From positions 310,001 through 374,000 of the forward strand of contig NZ_JAMFLY010000003.1 of NCBI RefSeq assembly GCF_023502235.1: 64,000 nt of DNA. The letters run 5' to 3'. Of the stretch, positions 42,056-50,836 are shown piece after piece. Source of the DNA: Flagellimonas myxillae (GTDB taxonomy: Bacteria; Bacteroidota; Bacteroidia; Flavobacteriales; Flavobacteriaceae). Made by a program: the position numbers and the translations under genes. The notes under the pieces are model-generated. The model was not told the DNA's origin, made no database searches, and saw nothing but the letters and a program-made list of their open reading frames with translations. Numbering within the stretch: the first letter of the stretch is position 1; each line of letters begins with the position of its first letter.

Positions 42056-42427
42056 TTAATACAATCGCGCTATTTTGGGATTGCCTACCGCAATTTTCAA
42101 AGTTAACGAATCCCCTGTGCGGACCAAGTATCTATTTTTCCAGATGTCGAAAGTAGCCGTGTATTTTTTTCCATTTACCACATAGGTGCAATGGGCTTGC
42201 TGATAATAATAGCTTCGCCAAAAACGAACCATCTGTTCCTCCGCTACCACTGCGCTTATCAAAGTGGTTTTTCTGCCGACAAATTTTAAATCACCCGTCC
42301 ACCAAAAGTAGGTAGTTGTCAACAAGGTTAGGGTGAACAAAAGAATAACGATGTTTTTTCTTTGTTCTGCTCTTTTCGAAGCCTTAAAGCGGGCTCTCCA
42401 TGCTTCTAGGTTTTTATTCTCGGACAT
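42056..42427 (-). CDS. Hypothetical single-anchor membrane protein
   Basis: A 123-residue protein with a basic cytosolic N-terminus (SENKNLEAWRARFKASKRAEQRK), one helix (NIVILLFTLTLLTTTYFWW) and a beta-rich outer domain with TYVVNGKKYTATFD. The architecture resembles the protein encoded at 39093-39719. It is 39 bp downstream of the VOC gene on the same strand. No family is recognised. Confidence 0.62.
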   Translation of the reverse strand: MSENKNLEAWRARFKASKRAEQRKNIVILLFTLTLLTTTYFWWTGDLKFVGRKTTLISAVVAEEQMVRFWRSYYYQQAHCTYVVNGKKYTATFDIWKNRYLVRTGDSLTLKIAVGNPKIARLY

Positions 42428-42466
42428 AAGGTGGTAGCAAATGAATTAAAGACAGGTACAACCTGG

Positions 42467-42853
42467 TTAATTTTGGTTGCCCACTCTCCATGGTGGATTC
42501 AACCTATTTTCACCAGCATAATACAGGATCAACTGGTTGCCATCCAAATCCTTTAATCGCGCTTCCCGCCATAGCCAAGATTGATCTGCCGGCTCTTGAT
42601 CGAAATTGATTCCTTTTTGAATCAGTTCATTGACGTGGGCGTCCAAGTCTTCGCATTCAAAATATATATAGATACCATCGCCCTTGGGCAAAGCTTCAAC
42701 TAGGTGAATGGAGAAGGTGGAGTTGCCATCCGGACATTCAAACCGGACATAGTGGGGCCGGGCGTCCACAATCAATTTCAGACCCAGTTTCTCGTAAAAG
42801 GGAACAGATTGGGTCAAATCCAACGAAGGAATGGTTATTTGGTTGAGGTTCAT
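42467..42853 (-). CDS. VOC superfamily (glyoxalase/bleomycin-resistance fold) protein
   Basis: About 128 residues. It begins MNLNQITIPSLDLTQSVPFYEKLGLKLIVDARPHYVRFECPDG, a classic VOC beta-alpha-beta module, and ends RLKDLDGNQLILYYAG, the second module's metal-binding strand. It may act on a small molecule; the reaction is unknown. The reading frame extends to 42883, but ATG at 42853 matches family starts. It is divergent from the helicase gene, with 86 bp between starts. Confidence 0.8.
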   Translation of the reverse strand: MNLNQITIPSLDLTQSVPFYEKLGLKLIVDARPHYVRFECPDGNSTFSIHLVEALPKGDGIYIYFECEDLDAHVNELIQKGINFDQEPADQSWLWREARLKDLDGNQLILYYAGENRLNPPWRVGNQN

Positions 42854-42939
42854 AAGAACATGAAGTTTTTGTGTTATTTTCAAAGTTCAAATAAAAATAC
42901 GACCAAAATTGGCAGCAACGCCAAGCTAAAACAACCTCA

Positions 42940-45660
42940 TTGACGACATACCCCAAGGAAGCCAAATTCAAGTACGGTTGGAGAAAATACCAACAACGTG
43001 TACTGGACGAACTTCAAGAGCATTTATCCGACGAACATTTGCATGTTATAGCACCTCCAGGCTCCGGAAAAACCGTATTGGGACTGGAGGTAGCAACTCG
43101 CCTGAACAAGCCCACTTTGATCTTGGCACCGACTTTGGCCATCCGAAATCAATGGATCCAACGGTTTTGCGAATTATTTTTACAGACTTCGAATAGTCCA
43201 GGTTGGATTTCCAGGGATATCCGAAATCCAGGATTTATGACCGTGGTTACCTACCAGGGCTTGCATGCGGCCTGTAATAATCTTGTCCAAGAGGAAGATT
43301 TGGACGAAATGGAGGAGGAAGAGGAAAATGGAAATGTTGAGCCGGAAAACCCGAAGTTGACGGAAATAGTTGAAGGGCTGAAGTCACAGGGTATTAAGAC
43401 AGTGGTTGTGGATGAAGCGCACCATCTTAAAAATGCTTGGTGGCATACGTTGAACGAAGTGAAGGAAAGACTGCAACCCACAGTTGTGGGCCTTACTGCT
43501 ACCCCACCCTATGATGTTACCCCCACGGAATGGCAACGGTACGTGGAGCTTAATGGGCCTGTGGATACGGAGATATCCGTGCCGGAATTGGTAATCGAGA
43601 ACGACCTGTGCCCGCATCAAGATTATGTTCACCTGACCTTGCCAACCAAGGAGGAAAGCAAAGGCATTTTTGAGTTTCGAGACAAAGTTGAGCGGCTGTT
43701 CGAGGAATTGAAAAATGAAGGGACAATCATCCAAGCTATTGAGGGGCATCCTATTTGGAAAGCGCCGACCGAACAATTGGATTGGATTTACAACAATTTG
43801 GCGGCCTATTCGGCCTGCTTGATTTTTCTGCATGCCAACCAAAGAGAGATTTCGCCATTACATTTTGAGGTTATTGGGGATAAAAAACTAAAGATTCCCA
43901 AATTGGATTACGACTGGATGGAAATCTTACTGGATTTTTATTTGTTTCAGGAGAAGGAACATTTTCTTCCCTTTGAGGAGCACCAGGCCCAGTTGGAAAG
44001 CAAACTGAGAAGGAATGGGGTGTTGGAGCGGAGAAAAATTAGTTTTTCCCATAATAGGCGGGTGGCGGGCCGATTAAAATCCAGTATAAGCAAACTAAAT
44101 AGTATCAAGGAAATTGTGGATTTTGAATATGCCCAATTGGGCAAGGGGCTACGGATGGTGGTGCTTTCCGATTTTATCCGCAAAGAATTTTATGTCAACA
44201 CCAAAGAAAATACCCTTGCGCTGAACAAGATGGGCGTACTGCCAATTTTTGAAAAGCTCAGAAGGGAAAATAGCAAGGAAATGAAATTGGGGGTCTTGAC
44301 CGGGTCCATGATCATAATTCCAAAACCTTCACTTGTAGCTTTTCAGGAAAAGGCTGCGAAATTTGGAATTGAGCAAATAAGGACTACACCCGTTCCTTTT
44401 GATGACAAGTATGTATTGGTGCATCAGACCGAACAGCTAAAGCACGATATTGTCCATATTGTCACCCAGGTTTTTCAGGAAGGTGGGATTGAAGTCCTTA
44501 TCGGAACCAAATCGCTGCTTGGAGAGGGTTGGGATGCTCCGGCCATTAATGCTTTGATCTTGGCAAGTTTTGTAGGATCATTTGTGTTGTCCAATCAGAT
44601 GCGGGGCAGGGCAATAAGAACTCAAGAGGAAAACGAAGGCAAAACGGGAAATATTTGGCATTTGGCCTGTATTGACCCAACATCGGCCATTGGAGGGGAC
44701 GACTTTTTAATGTTGCACCGACGTTTCAGAAGTTTTGTCGGGGTTTCCTTTAAGGAAGAACCTTCCATAGAAAATGGAATGGAGCGGCTTGATTTGCCTG
44801 ATTATCTTCATACTGCGGAGGAAGTGGAGAAAGCCAACATAAAAATGTTCCGCTGTGCGGCAGATAGGGAAAATCTACAAAGGAAATGGGAAGAAGCCCT
44901 TGCAGGAGGGGTTACCCTAGTGGAGGAAATTAAAATTCCATTCCCCGAAGATCAGAACTACAAAATGGTGAAGTCCATGTATTTCAACAAAACCATTGGT
45001 AATTTGTTGGCTGCATTGGGGTTTGGACTTCTAGGCTATCTCGAAGGCGTATTGGAGGGTTTGGGGCGTGCAGCAAGAAACATTAGGACCATTGAAGACC
45101 TATACCTTTATTTAGGTGCAATAGGGGTTGGAGGTGTGGTCATCTTCGGAGGTCTTGGATATAGAACACTTCGCCTCTTTATTAAATATAGGGATATCAC
45201 CAAGGACCTTCAGCAGATTGGGGATGCGCTCTTAAATGCATTGGTAAAGACCAGGGCAATTAAAATTCGGGATACCGAACTGAATGTTGTTACCACGGTC
45301 GACCGTTTTGGAGGTGTTTTTTGTCATTTGGAAGGGGGGACGACCTTTGAAAAATCGACCTTTATCAATGCCCTTATGGAAGTAATTTCCCCCATTGGGA
45401 ATCCTAGATATGTCATTATACGCAAGAGCATGTTATGGTCCTATTTTAAACAAAGGGACTTTCACAGTGTGCCCGAACAGCTTGGTAAAAACAAAAAGTT
45501 GGCAGAGTACTTTAGGGGTCAATGGCAGCGTTTTGTTGGGCCTTGCGATTTGATTTTCACCAGAACCCTTGAGGGGAGGAGAATTCTTCTAAAGTCCAGG
45601 GTTAAATCCCTGGCCGCTCAGTTTGAGGACAAGGTGGAACATGTGAACAAGTGGAAGTAG
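42940..45660 (+). CDS. Large superfamily 2 DEAD/DEAH helicase with predicted membrane hairpin
   Basis: The protein has 906 residues. N-terminal RecA domain: Walker A APPGSGKT (38-45), a DEAH box in VVVDEAHHL and GLTATPP (motif III). A long inserted region follows, then the second RecA domain with GTKSLLGEGWDAPAIN and QMRGRAIRT (motif VI arginines). About 688-709 (NLLAALGFGLLGYLEG) and 722-745 (YLGAIGVGGVVIFGGLGY) are hydrophobic enough for a membrane hairpin, unusual for a helicase. The only fitting start is TTG at 42940; the next ATG falls after the Walker A motif. A defence role is possible but no partner gene is present. Confidence 0.78.
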   Translation: MTTYPKEAKFKYGWRKYQQRVLDELQEHLSDEHLHVIAPPGSGKTVLGLEVATRLNKPTLILAPTLAIRNQWIQRFCELFLQTSNSPGWISRDIRNPGFMTVVTYQGLHAACNNLVQEEDLDEMEEEEENGNVEPENPKLTEIVEGLKSQGIKTVVVDEAHHLKNAWWHTLNEVKERLQPTVVGLTATPPYDVTPTEWQRYVELNGPVDTEISVPELVIENDLCPHQDYVHLTLPTKEESKGIFEFRDKVERLFEELKNEGTIIQAIEGHPIWKAPTEQLDWIYNNLAAYSACLIFLHANQREISPLHFEVIGDKKLKIPKLDYDWMEILLDFYLFQEKEHFLPFEEHQAQLESKLRRNGVLERRKISFSHNRRVAGRLKSSISKLNSIKEIVDFEYAQLGKGLRMVVLSDFIRKEFYVNTKENTLALNKMGVLPIFEKLRRENSKEMKLGVLTGSMIIIPKPSLVAFQEKAAKFGIEQIRTTPVPFDDKYVLVHQTEQLKHDIVHIVTQVFQEGGIEVLIGTKSLLGEGWDAPAINALILASFVGSFVLSNQMRGRAIRTQEENEGKTGNIWHLACIDPTSAIGGDDFLMLHRRFRSFVGVSFKEEPSIENGMERLDLPDYLHTAEEVEKANIKMFRCAADRENLQRKWEEALAGGVTLVEEIKIPFPEDQNYKMVKSMYFNKTIGNLLAALGFGLLGYLEGVLEGLGRAARNIRTIEDLYLYLGAIGVGGVVIFGGLGYRTLRLFIKYRDITKDLQQIGDALLNALVKTRAIKIRDTELNVVTTVDRFGGVFCHLEGGTTFEKSTFINALMEVISPIGNPRYVIIRKSMLWSYFKQRDFHSVPEQLGKNKKLAEYFRGQWQRFVGPCDLIFTRTLEGRRILLKSRVKSLAAQFEDKVEHVNKWK

Positions 45661-45675
45661 CATCTTAGTGTTATC

Positions 45676-46233
45676 CTATTTTGTTTTACGCGTTCGTTGA
45701 CGCACCCATCCCAATATTAGCTTGGTTATTAGGGCTGCAATGATTGCCATGCCGTCAAAGAGTATGTCTTCGATATCAAAAGTCCTATTCGGAAGGAATC
45801 GTTGCAGACCTTCGTCCAAAATCCCTATTAGAAATGTAATGATGAAAGTAAGAATGAAGGGCCATGGCACCTTTTTTCCGTTGGCGGCCCTTTCGGTCAG
45901 TGCGTTGTGAACAAATACCGCAAGCACGCTAAACTCTATAAGATGACTGCGTTCTGGAGCACCCAACCTAAAAATAAACAAGGTGTAAACCGCAATTATA
46001 CCCAACAGTACGGTGAGCTCGATTTTTCCAGGTCGCGTCCGCAGTCCATAGACCACAAGCACCGAACCCACCAAGAGCATTCCTAGCAGAAAAAAAATGG
46101 CCTGTACATTTTGGTCCCGCAACTGATTTGCCAGAGGTCTTCCAACAAAAAGCGTGGCAAAAATTGCAGCAAGAACGGCAAAAGCATATAGCCAAAGCCG
46201 TTTTTCGCGCGATGAGGTAAAAATTGACATCAT
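45676..46233 (-). CDS. VanZ-like membrane protein
   Basis: A 185-residue protein with five or six predicted membrane helices. The second half, SHLIEFSVLAVFVHNAL...LTFIITFLIGILDEGLQRFLPNRTFDIEDILFDGMAIIAAL, carries the VanZ core: a buried E/H, DEGxQ and DxxDxxxN/D positions. VanZ-family proteins are often labelled teicoplanin resistance, but most have unknown roles in the envelope. It converges on the helicase gene with 15 bp between stops. Confidence 0.78.
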   Translation of the reverse strand: MMSIFTSSREKRLWLYAFAVLAAIFATLFVGRPLANQLRDQNVQAIFFLLGMLLVGSVLVVYGLRTRPGKIELTVLLGIIAVYTLFIFRLGAPERSHLIEFSVLAVFVHNALTERAANGKKVPWPFILTFIITFLIGILDEGLQRFLPNRTFDIEDILFDGMAIIAALITKLILGWVRQRTRKTK

Positions 46234-46320
46234 AGCTCGTTTGTATGGCTTCCCATAAAGCTAATGGCTTTTTGATACCTAACAAATTCAGGATAATAGG
46301 GTCATGGTCAATTTTTCCCA

Positions 46321-46350
46321 TAAAAAACGCCTTGCTTTCACAAGACGTTT
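46321..46350 (-). terminator. Rho-independent terminator of tRNA-Phe
   Basis: On the minus strand a 10-bp stem (46350-46341 with 46334-46325, one G-U pair) closes a 6-nt loop and is followed by T6. It begins 19 bases past the tRNA 3' end. Confidence 0.75.
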
Positions 46351-46368
46351 ACTGTATCTACCACTTTG

Positions 46369-46441
<73 letters not shown>

Positions 46442-46550
46442 TCCCATGCCTTTTGCAAAGGCGGGTGCAAATATAATTTCAAAATTAGGATATACAAACA
46501 AAAACGGGAAAAAAGGCAGTGGTTTTTTTTCAATTTTTCATCTTTGTATC

Positions 46551-47279
46551 ATGAACTTGGTAATAGACATTGGCAATACCCGTATCAAATACGCTGTCTT
46601 TGAAAATAGTACCCTGCAATTTGATCAAAGTTCGGAAGCGGGAATGTTTCTTTCCAAAGTCAAGGAACTCTTTGAGCGATTTCCTAAAATAGACCATGCA
46701 CTTATTGCATCTGTTGGGACATTGGAGCATAAAGAAAGGGATATCGTTTCCCTGTTCTGCAAAGTCCATGTGCTTAGTGCCGACTCCAAAGTACCTTTTA
46801 AGAACAGCTATGCAACACCCCATACACTGGGGATGGACCGAGTGGCGCTGGCTACCGCCGCCTTTTATAAAAACCCAAGGGGGAATACTTTGGTTATTGA
46901 CGCGGGAACCTGCATTACCTACGATATGATCAACGATAATGGGGAGTATGTTGGCGGCGCAATTTCCCCTGGAATTGGCATGCGGTACAGGGCCATGAAC
47001 AATCAAACTGCAGCCTTACCTTTATTGGAACCTGAGGAGATTTTGGACTTCATTGGCAACACAACAGAGACCAGCATGCACAGCGGGGTAATTAATGGTG
47101 TTTCGCAAGAAATTGATGGGGTAATCGACCAGTACAGATCTCGCTTTCAAGATTTAACAGTTATTTTAACAGGCGGTGACTTCCATTTTTTTGCTAAACG
47201 GCTAAAAAATACCATATTTGCGAATTCTAAATTTCTCTTGGAGGGGCTAAATTACTTGCTGGAATACAACAAACGCTAG
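46551..47279 (+). CDS. coaX: Type III pantothenate kinase
   Basis: About 242 residues. CoaX phosphorylates pantothenate, the first step of coenzyme A synthesis. MNLVIDIGNTRIKYAVF is the N-terminal ASKHA phosphate motif, GMDRVALATAAF the pantothenate site and LVIDAGTCITYDMI the second phosphate motif; GGAISPGIGMRYRAM is also typical. The frame opens at 46446 in noncoding sequence beside the tRNA; ATG at 46551 is the real start. It leads a plus-strand envelope gene block and abuts the next gene directly. Confidence 0.93.
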   Translation: MNLVIDIGNTRIKYAVFENSTLQFDQSSEAGMFLSKVKELFERFPKIDHALIASVGTLEHKERDIVSLFCKVHVLSADSKVPFKNSYATPHTLGMDRVALATAAFYKNPRGNTLVIDAGTCITYDMINDNGEYVGGAISPGIGMRYRAMNNQTAALPLLEPEEILDFIGNTTETSMHSGVINGVSQEIDGVIDQYRSRFQDLTVILTGGDFHFFAKRLKNTIFANSKFLLEGLNYLLEYNKR

Positions 47280-48545
47280 ATGGTTAAGAAATTTTTGATT
47301 GCATTTTTTTGCGTGGCCGCACACGGCCTTTTTGCGCAGAACGCCACCATATCACCTTATTCTTATTTTGGTATAGGAGATCTTAGAACCAGTGGTACGG
47401 TTGAAAACCAGATGATGGGGAGGTTGAGTCTGTACGGCGATAGCATCCATCTTAACCTAAGTAATCCGGCGGCTTATTCCAAACTAAGACTTACAACCTA
47501 TACGGCTGGGATTTCCCATAACATGTTTACGCTGAAGGACAGCCAGGAAAAGCAGAACGCCAAAGTCACCAATTTGGATTATTTGGCGATTGGATTTCCC
47601 ATTGCCAAAAAAATGGGGGTAGGTTTCGGGATCATGCCCTTATCCTCTGTAGGCTATGAGCTCACCGATGAGACGACCAATAGCGATGAGCAAGATGTAA
47701 CCAATGTTTTCACCGGCGATGGCGGCCTCAACCGTATATTTATTTCCATAGGATTTGAACCCATCAAAAACGTAAGTATCGGGGTTACCGGGAACTTTAA
47801 TTTTGGTACCCTTGAATATCAACGCATCCAAAGTGTTGAAGGGGTCCAATTTGGAACCCTGGACCGACGGGTTTCCCGAATCAACGGATTGGATTTTAAT
47901 TATGCACTAAACTACACTCCAACCATAAAGGACAAATACACATTATTTGCTTCCGTTTTGGTAAATACCCAGGGCAACCTCGCCTCGGAAAACTCTGCAA
48001 GATTGGGGTCGTTCTCTTTGGTAAACGGACAAGAAATTGAGGTTATCGATGTGAATCTACATCCGAACAATCTTAAATACACCGAACTGAAGATACCCAC
48101 CAAAACTACTTTGGGCCTTGGTTTCGGGGAAAATAAGAAATGGTTCATTGGGGGAGAATACAGTTTTCAGCCCTTTAGTGAATTCAAAAATGAATTTTTG
48201 GGAATAGATAATGTGTCCTATATGGATGCCAGTACGTTCACTATTGGAGGGTATTGGGTCCCTGATTACAGGTCCCTATCAGGGTACCATAAAAGGATTA
48301 CCTATAGGGCCGGACTTCGATATGAAGTAAGCGGTTTGGAGGTGAATGGAGAAGAAATCAATGATTTTGGCATAAATTTTGGATTTGGGTTACCGTTGAG
48401 CAGCAGCTTTTCCAATTTAAACCTTGGTTTTGAAGTAGGAAAACGCGGCACAACAGATGAGAACCTGATCGAGGAAGGCTACTTTAATATTAAGGTCGGA
48501 CTTTCCTTAAATGACAAATGGTTCTTTAAAAGAAAAATAGATTGA
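47280..48545 (+). CDS. Outer-membrane beta-barrel protein downstream of coaX
   Basis: A 421-residue protein with a signal peptide ending HGLFAQ. It begins NATISPYSYFGIGDLRTSGTVENQMMG and continues with about a dozen amphipathic strands (for example RIFISIGFEPIKNVSIGVTGNF, DKYTLFASVLVNTQ, TTLGLGFGENKKWFIGGEY). The SPYSYFGIGD opening recurs in Bacteroidota OmpP1/FadL-like barrels. It starts at the base after the coaX stop. Ligand unknown. Confidence 0.75.
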   Translation: MVKKFLIAFFCVAAHGLFAQNATISPYSYFGIGDLRTSGTVENQMMGRLSLYGDSIHLNLSNPAAYSKLRLTTYTAGISHNMFTLKDSQEKQNAKVTNLDYLAIGFPIAKKMGVGFGIMPLSSVGYELTDETTNSDEQDVTNVFTGDGGLNRIFISIGFEPIKNVSIGVTGNFNFGTLEYQRIQSVEGVQFGTLDRRVSRINGLDFNYALNYTPTIKDKYTLFASVLVNTQGNLASENSARLGSFSLVNGQEIEVIDVNLHPNNLKYTELKIPTKTTLGLGFGENKKWFIGGEYSFQPFSEFKNEFLGIDNVSYMDASTFTIGGYWVPDYRSLSGYHKRITYRAGLRYEVSGLEVNGEEINDFGINFGFGLPLSSSFSNLNLGFEVGKRGTTDENLIEEGYFNIKVGLSLNDKWFFKRKID

Positions 48546-48581
48546 TGGGGATTTTATTCTGATATCTTCAAATTAACTTGG

Positions 48582-48608
48582 ATATCTTCCGCTTTAAGAT
48601 ATTTTTTT
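48582..48608 (+). terminator. Candidate terminator/attenuator between the OMP and TPR genes
   Basis: A 7-bp stem (ATATCTT 48582-48588 with AAGATAT 48596-48602), 7-nt loop, and a run of T after it. The AT-rich stem is weak, so partial read-through into the next gene is likely. Confidence 0.45.
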
Positions 48609-48647
48609 CATGAAAATTTGTACATTAACCACTTTAAAATTAGTAAG

Positions 48648-50021
48648 ATGACGAAGAAACACTACTTAACGATGATAGCGGTCCTTATGTCGATGGGATT
48701 AAGTATGGCCCAGGCTCAAAACCCTGAGTGCATGACCAATCTTTCCATTTACGCAGAACACGCAAAAGTTAAAAATTACGACGCCGCCTACGAACCTTGG
48801 AAAATGGTGTATGAAAGTTGCCCAGATATCAACAAGGCCAACTTCTCTTACGGTGAAAAGATACTTTCCCATAAAATTAAAAATTCCACTGGGGCGGATA
48901 AGGATGGCTATATCCAAGATTTGATGTCCCTTTACGACAACAGTCTAAAATATTTCCCAACCAAGTTTTATCCAGCAGACGTTGCTATCGACAAAGCCCT
49001 CTTGATGTATGACAATAAGATGGCTTCAGATGCACAATTGTACGATATGTTGGGCAAAGCCTTTGAAGGGGACAAAGATCACTTTAAAAATCCGAAGGCC
49101 CTTTATCTATACTTCTCTACTTTGGTTGATTTACACAAGGCAGGTTCCAAAGAACTTCAGGAAGTTTTCGATGTTTATGATGATGTTACCGAAAAGGTAG
49201 AAGAAGAGAATAAAAAATTAACAAGTGCACTCCGTAAACTTCTGGAAAAAGAAGATGCGGGAACTGCATTGACTTCAAAAGAAGGTCGCTTGAAAAGGGT
49301 TTATGAGACCAATTCCAAATCCTATGGTCAAATTGCTTCCAGTATCGATACCAAATTGGGAGATTTGGCAAACTGCGAGAACCTAATTCCGCTTTACGAG
49401 AAAAATTACGATGCCAAGAAGGGCGATGTAAACTGGGTGAAGCGCGCTGTGGGTAGAATGTTCGCCAAGGAGTGTACGGACGACCCAATGTTCCGAAAGT
49501 TATTCGAAGCCCAATTGGCTTTAGATCCTTCTGCTGATGCTTATATGTATGGAGGTGTGTTGAAGCAAAAAGCTGGAGATAACAGTGGGGCCATTGCCGA
49601 CTTTAACAAAGCGGTTGAGTTGGAAACAGATCCCCATAGAAAATCCAATATCCTCTACAAGATTGCAACTACTGTTCGAAGAAGTAGCAAGTCCCAAGCA
49701 AGAAATTATGCTCAAAAGGCCATCAATGCTAACTCAGCAAACGGTAAGGCTTATTTGTTGATCGCCAATTTGTACGCTACCAGTGCAAATGCCTGTGGAA
49801 GCACTCCTTTTGAAAAGAGGGCGATTTACTGGAAGGCAGCCGAAATGGCCAGAAAAGCTGGTCGTGTAGATCCATCCTTGAGTGGACGTGCCGGCCAATC
49901 TGCGGCTAGTTACAATGCCAAAGCTCCGACAAAGGAGATGATTTTTAGCTCTGGAAAAGCTGGTCAGACCGTAACATTTAGTTGTTGGGTAGGAGGTAGC
50001 GTAAGAGTACCTAATTTGTAG
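48648..50021 (+). CDS. Secreted TPR-containing protein of the coaX-lptC block
   Basis: About 457 residues with a signal peptide ending MAQAQ. The protein is helical; TPR units are visible at DAYMYGGVLKQKAGDNSGAIADFNKAVEL and ARNYAQKAINANSANGKAYLLIANLYA near the C-terminus. Cysteines at PECMTN and SCPD suggest a disulfide. It probably scaffolds proteins in the periplasm. The frame opens at a TTG at 48618; ATG at 48648 gives a proper leader. The lptC gene follows after one base. Confidence 0.78.
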   Translation: MTKKHYLTMIAVLMSMGLSMAQAQNPECMTNLSIYAEHAKVKNYDAAYEPWKMVYESCPDINKANFSYGEKILSHKIKNSTGADKDGYIQDLMSLYDNSLKYFPTKFYPADVAIDKALLMYDNKMASDAQLYDMLGKAFEGDKDHFKNPKALYLYFSTLVDLHKAGSKELQEVFDVYDDVTEKVEEENKKLTSALRKLLEKEDAGTALTSKEGRLKRVYETNSKSYGQIASSIDTKLGDLANCENLIPLYEKNYDAKKGDVNWVKRAVGRMFAKECTDDPMFRKLFEAQLALDPSADAYMYGGVLKQKAGDNSGAIADFNKAVELETDPHRKSNILYKIATTVRRSSKSQARNYAQKAINANSANGKAYLLIANLYATSANACGSTPFEKRAIYWKAAEMARKAGRVDPSLSGRAGQSAASYNAKAPTKEMIFSSGKAGQTVTFSCWVGGSVRVPNL

Positions 50022-50022
50022 A

Positions 50023-50634
50023 GTGAGACAAACATCCGAAAATATTTTAAAGTGTTTTGCCACGGTTTTTACCGTGGCAATCCTTTTTATATCCTGTAAG
50101 GATAACTACCAAAGGGTGGGGGAAGAAGCGGTTAAACCCATCTTTCCACAAGGTGTGGCCCAAAACCTGACCCTTACCTATACGGAAACCCCAAAGGAGA
50201 TGAAAAACGAGGATGAAGCCGATTCAAAGATCATTGCTGTCCTCACTAGCCCGGCCTATGAAGATTTCGATAATCAGATTTTTAAATTTCGTACCTTTCC
50301 CAAAGGGCTTCAGGTAGACTTCTTCGACGATAAAAACCAAAAAAGTGTCATCACGGCCGATTATGGCATCGTGTATTCCCAGACCAACCTGATCGACCTT
50401 CAAGGAAATGTGGTCGTTGAAAGTCATGACGGAAAAAGATTGGAGGCACCCCAAATGTTTTTTGATCGATCCAACAATTGGATTTTTACAGAAGAGGCCT
50501 TCACCTACATCAATCCGGAAGATGGTTCCGTTATGGATGGGGAGGGGATGGATTTCAACAGAGATCGCAGCTATTTTAAGGCACACAAGACCTATGGTCT
50601 AATGACAATTAAAGAAAAAGAACTGGATGATTAA
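50023..50634 (+). CDS. lptC: LPS export periplasmic protein LptC
   Basis: A 203-residue LptC that bridges the LptBFG transporter and LptA during lipopolysaccharide export. N-terminal hydrophobic segment (CFATVFTVAILFISC), then a beta-jellyroll with DFDNQIFKFRTFPKGLQVDFFDDKNQKSVITADYGIVY and LQGNVVVESHDGKRLEAPQMFFD, the OstA/LptC repeat pattern. The start is GTG at 50023, because the upstream stop ends at 50021 and no ATG is available. It overlaps the next gene by 8 bp. Confidence 0.87.
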   Translation: MRQTSENILKCFATVFTVAILFISCKDNYQRVGEEAVKPIFPQGVAQNLTLTYTETPKEMKNEDEADSKIIAVLTSPAYEDFDNQIFKFRTFPKGLQVDFFDDKNQKSVITADYGIVYSQTNLIDLQGNVVVESHDGKRLEAPQMFFDRSNNWIFTEEAFTYINPEDGSVMDGEGMDFNRDRSYFKAHKTYGLMTIKEKELDD

Positions 50635-50830
50635 GATTCTAAGATATACCGAATATCTGTATTTGGCCGTGGCCATAATTTCCGTTTATAAGGTTGCTAC
50701 CTTGTGGGCCGAAGAGCCCAAAGAGACTTATATTTTTATTTTTTTCGCCGTGGTCTCTATTGCCATGTTTCTCTTTAGAAGAAAATACCGCAAGCGTTTC
50801 GAACAGCGAAAACAGGATAACCAACAGTAG
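50627..50830 (+). CDS. Small two-helix membrane protein between lptC and the CNNM gene
   Basis: A 67-residue protein. Helix one is about 10-27 (YLYLAVAIISVYKVATLW) and helix two about 34-49 (YIFIFFAVVSIAMFLF), followed by a very basic tail (RRKYRKRFEQRKQDNQQ). It overlaps lptC by 8 bp and lies 6 bp before the CNNM gene, so it is part of the operon. Its position suggests envelope biogenesis, but its function is unknown. Confidence 0.72.
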   Translation: MIKILRYTEYLYLAVAIISVYKVATLWAEEPKETYIFIFFAVVSIAMFLFRRKYRKRFEQRKQDNQQ

Positions 50831-50836
50831 TATTGT

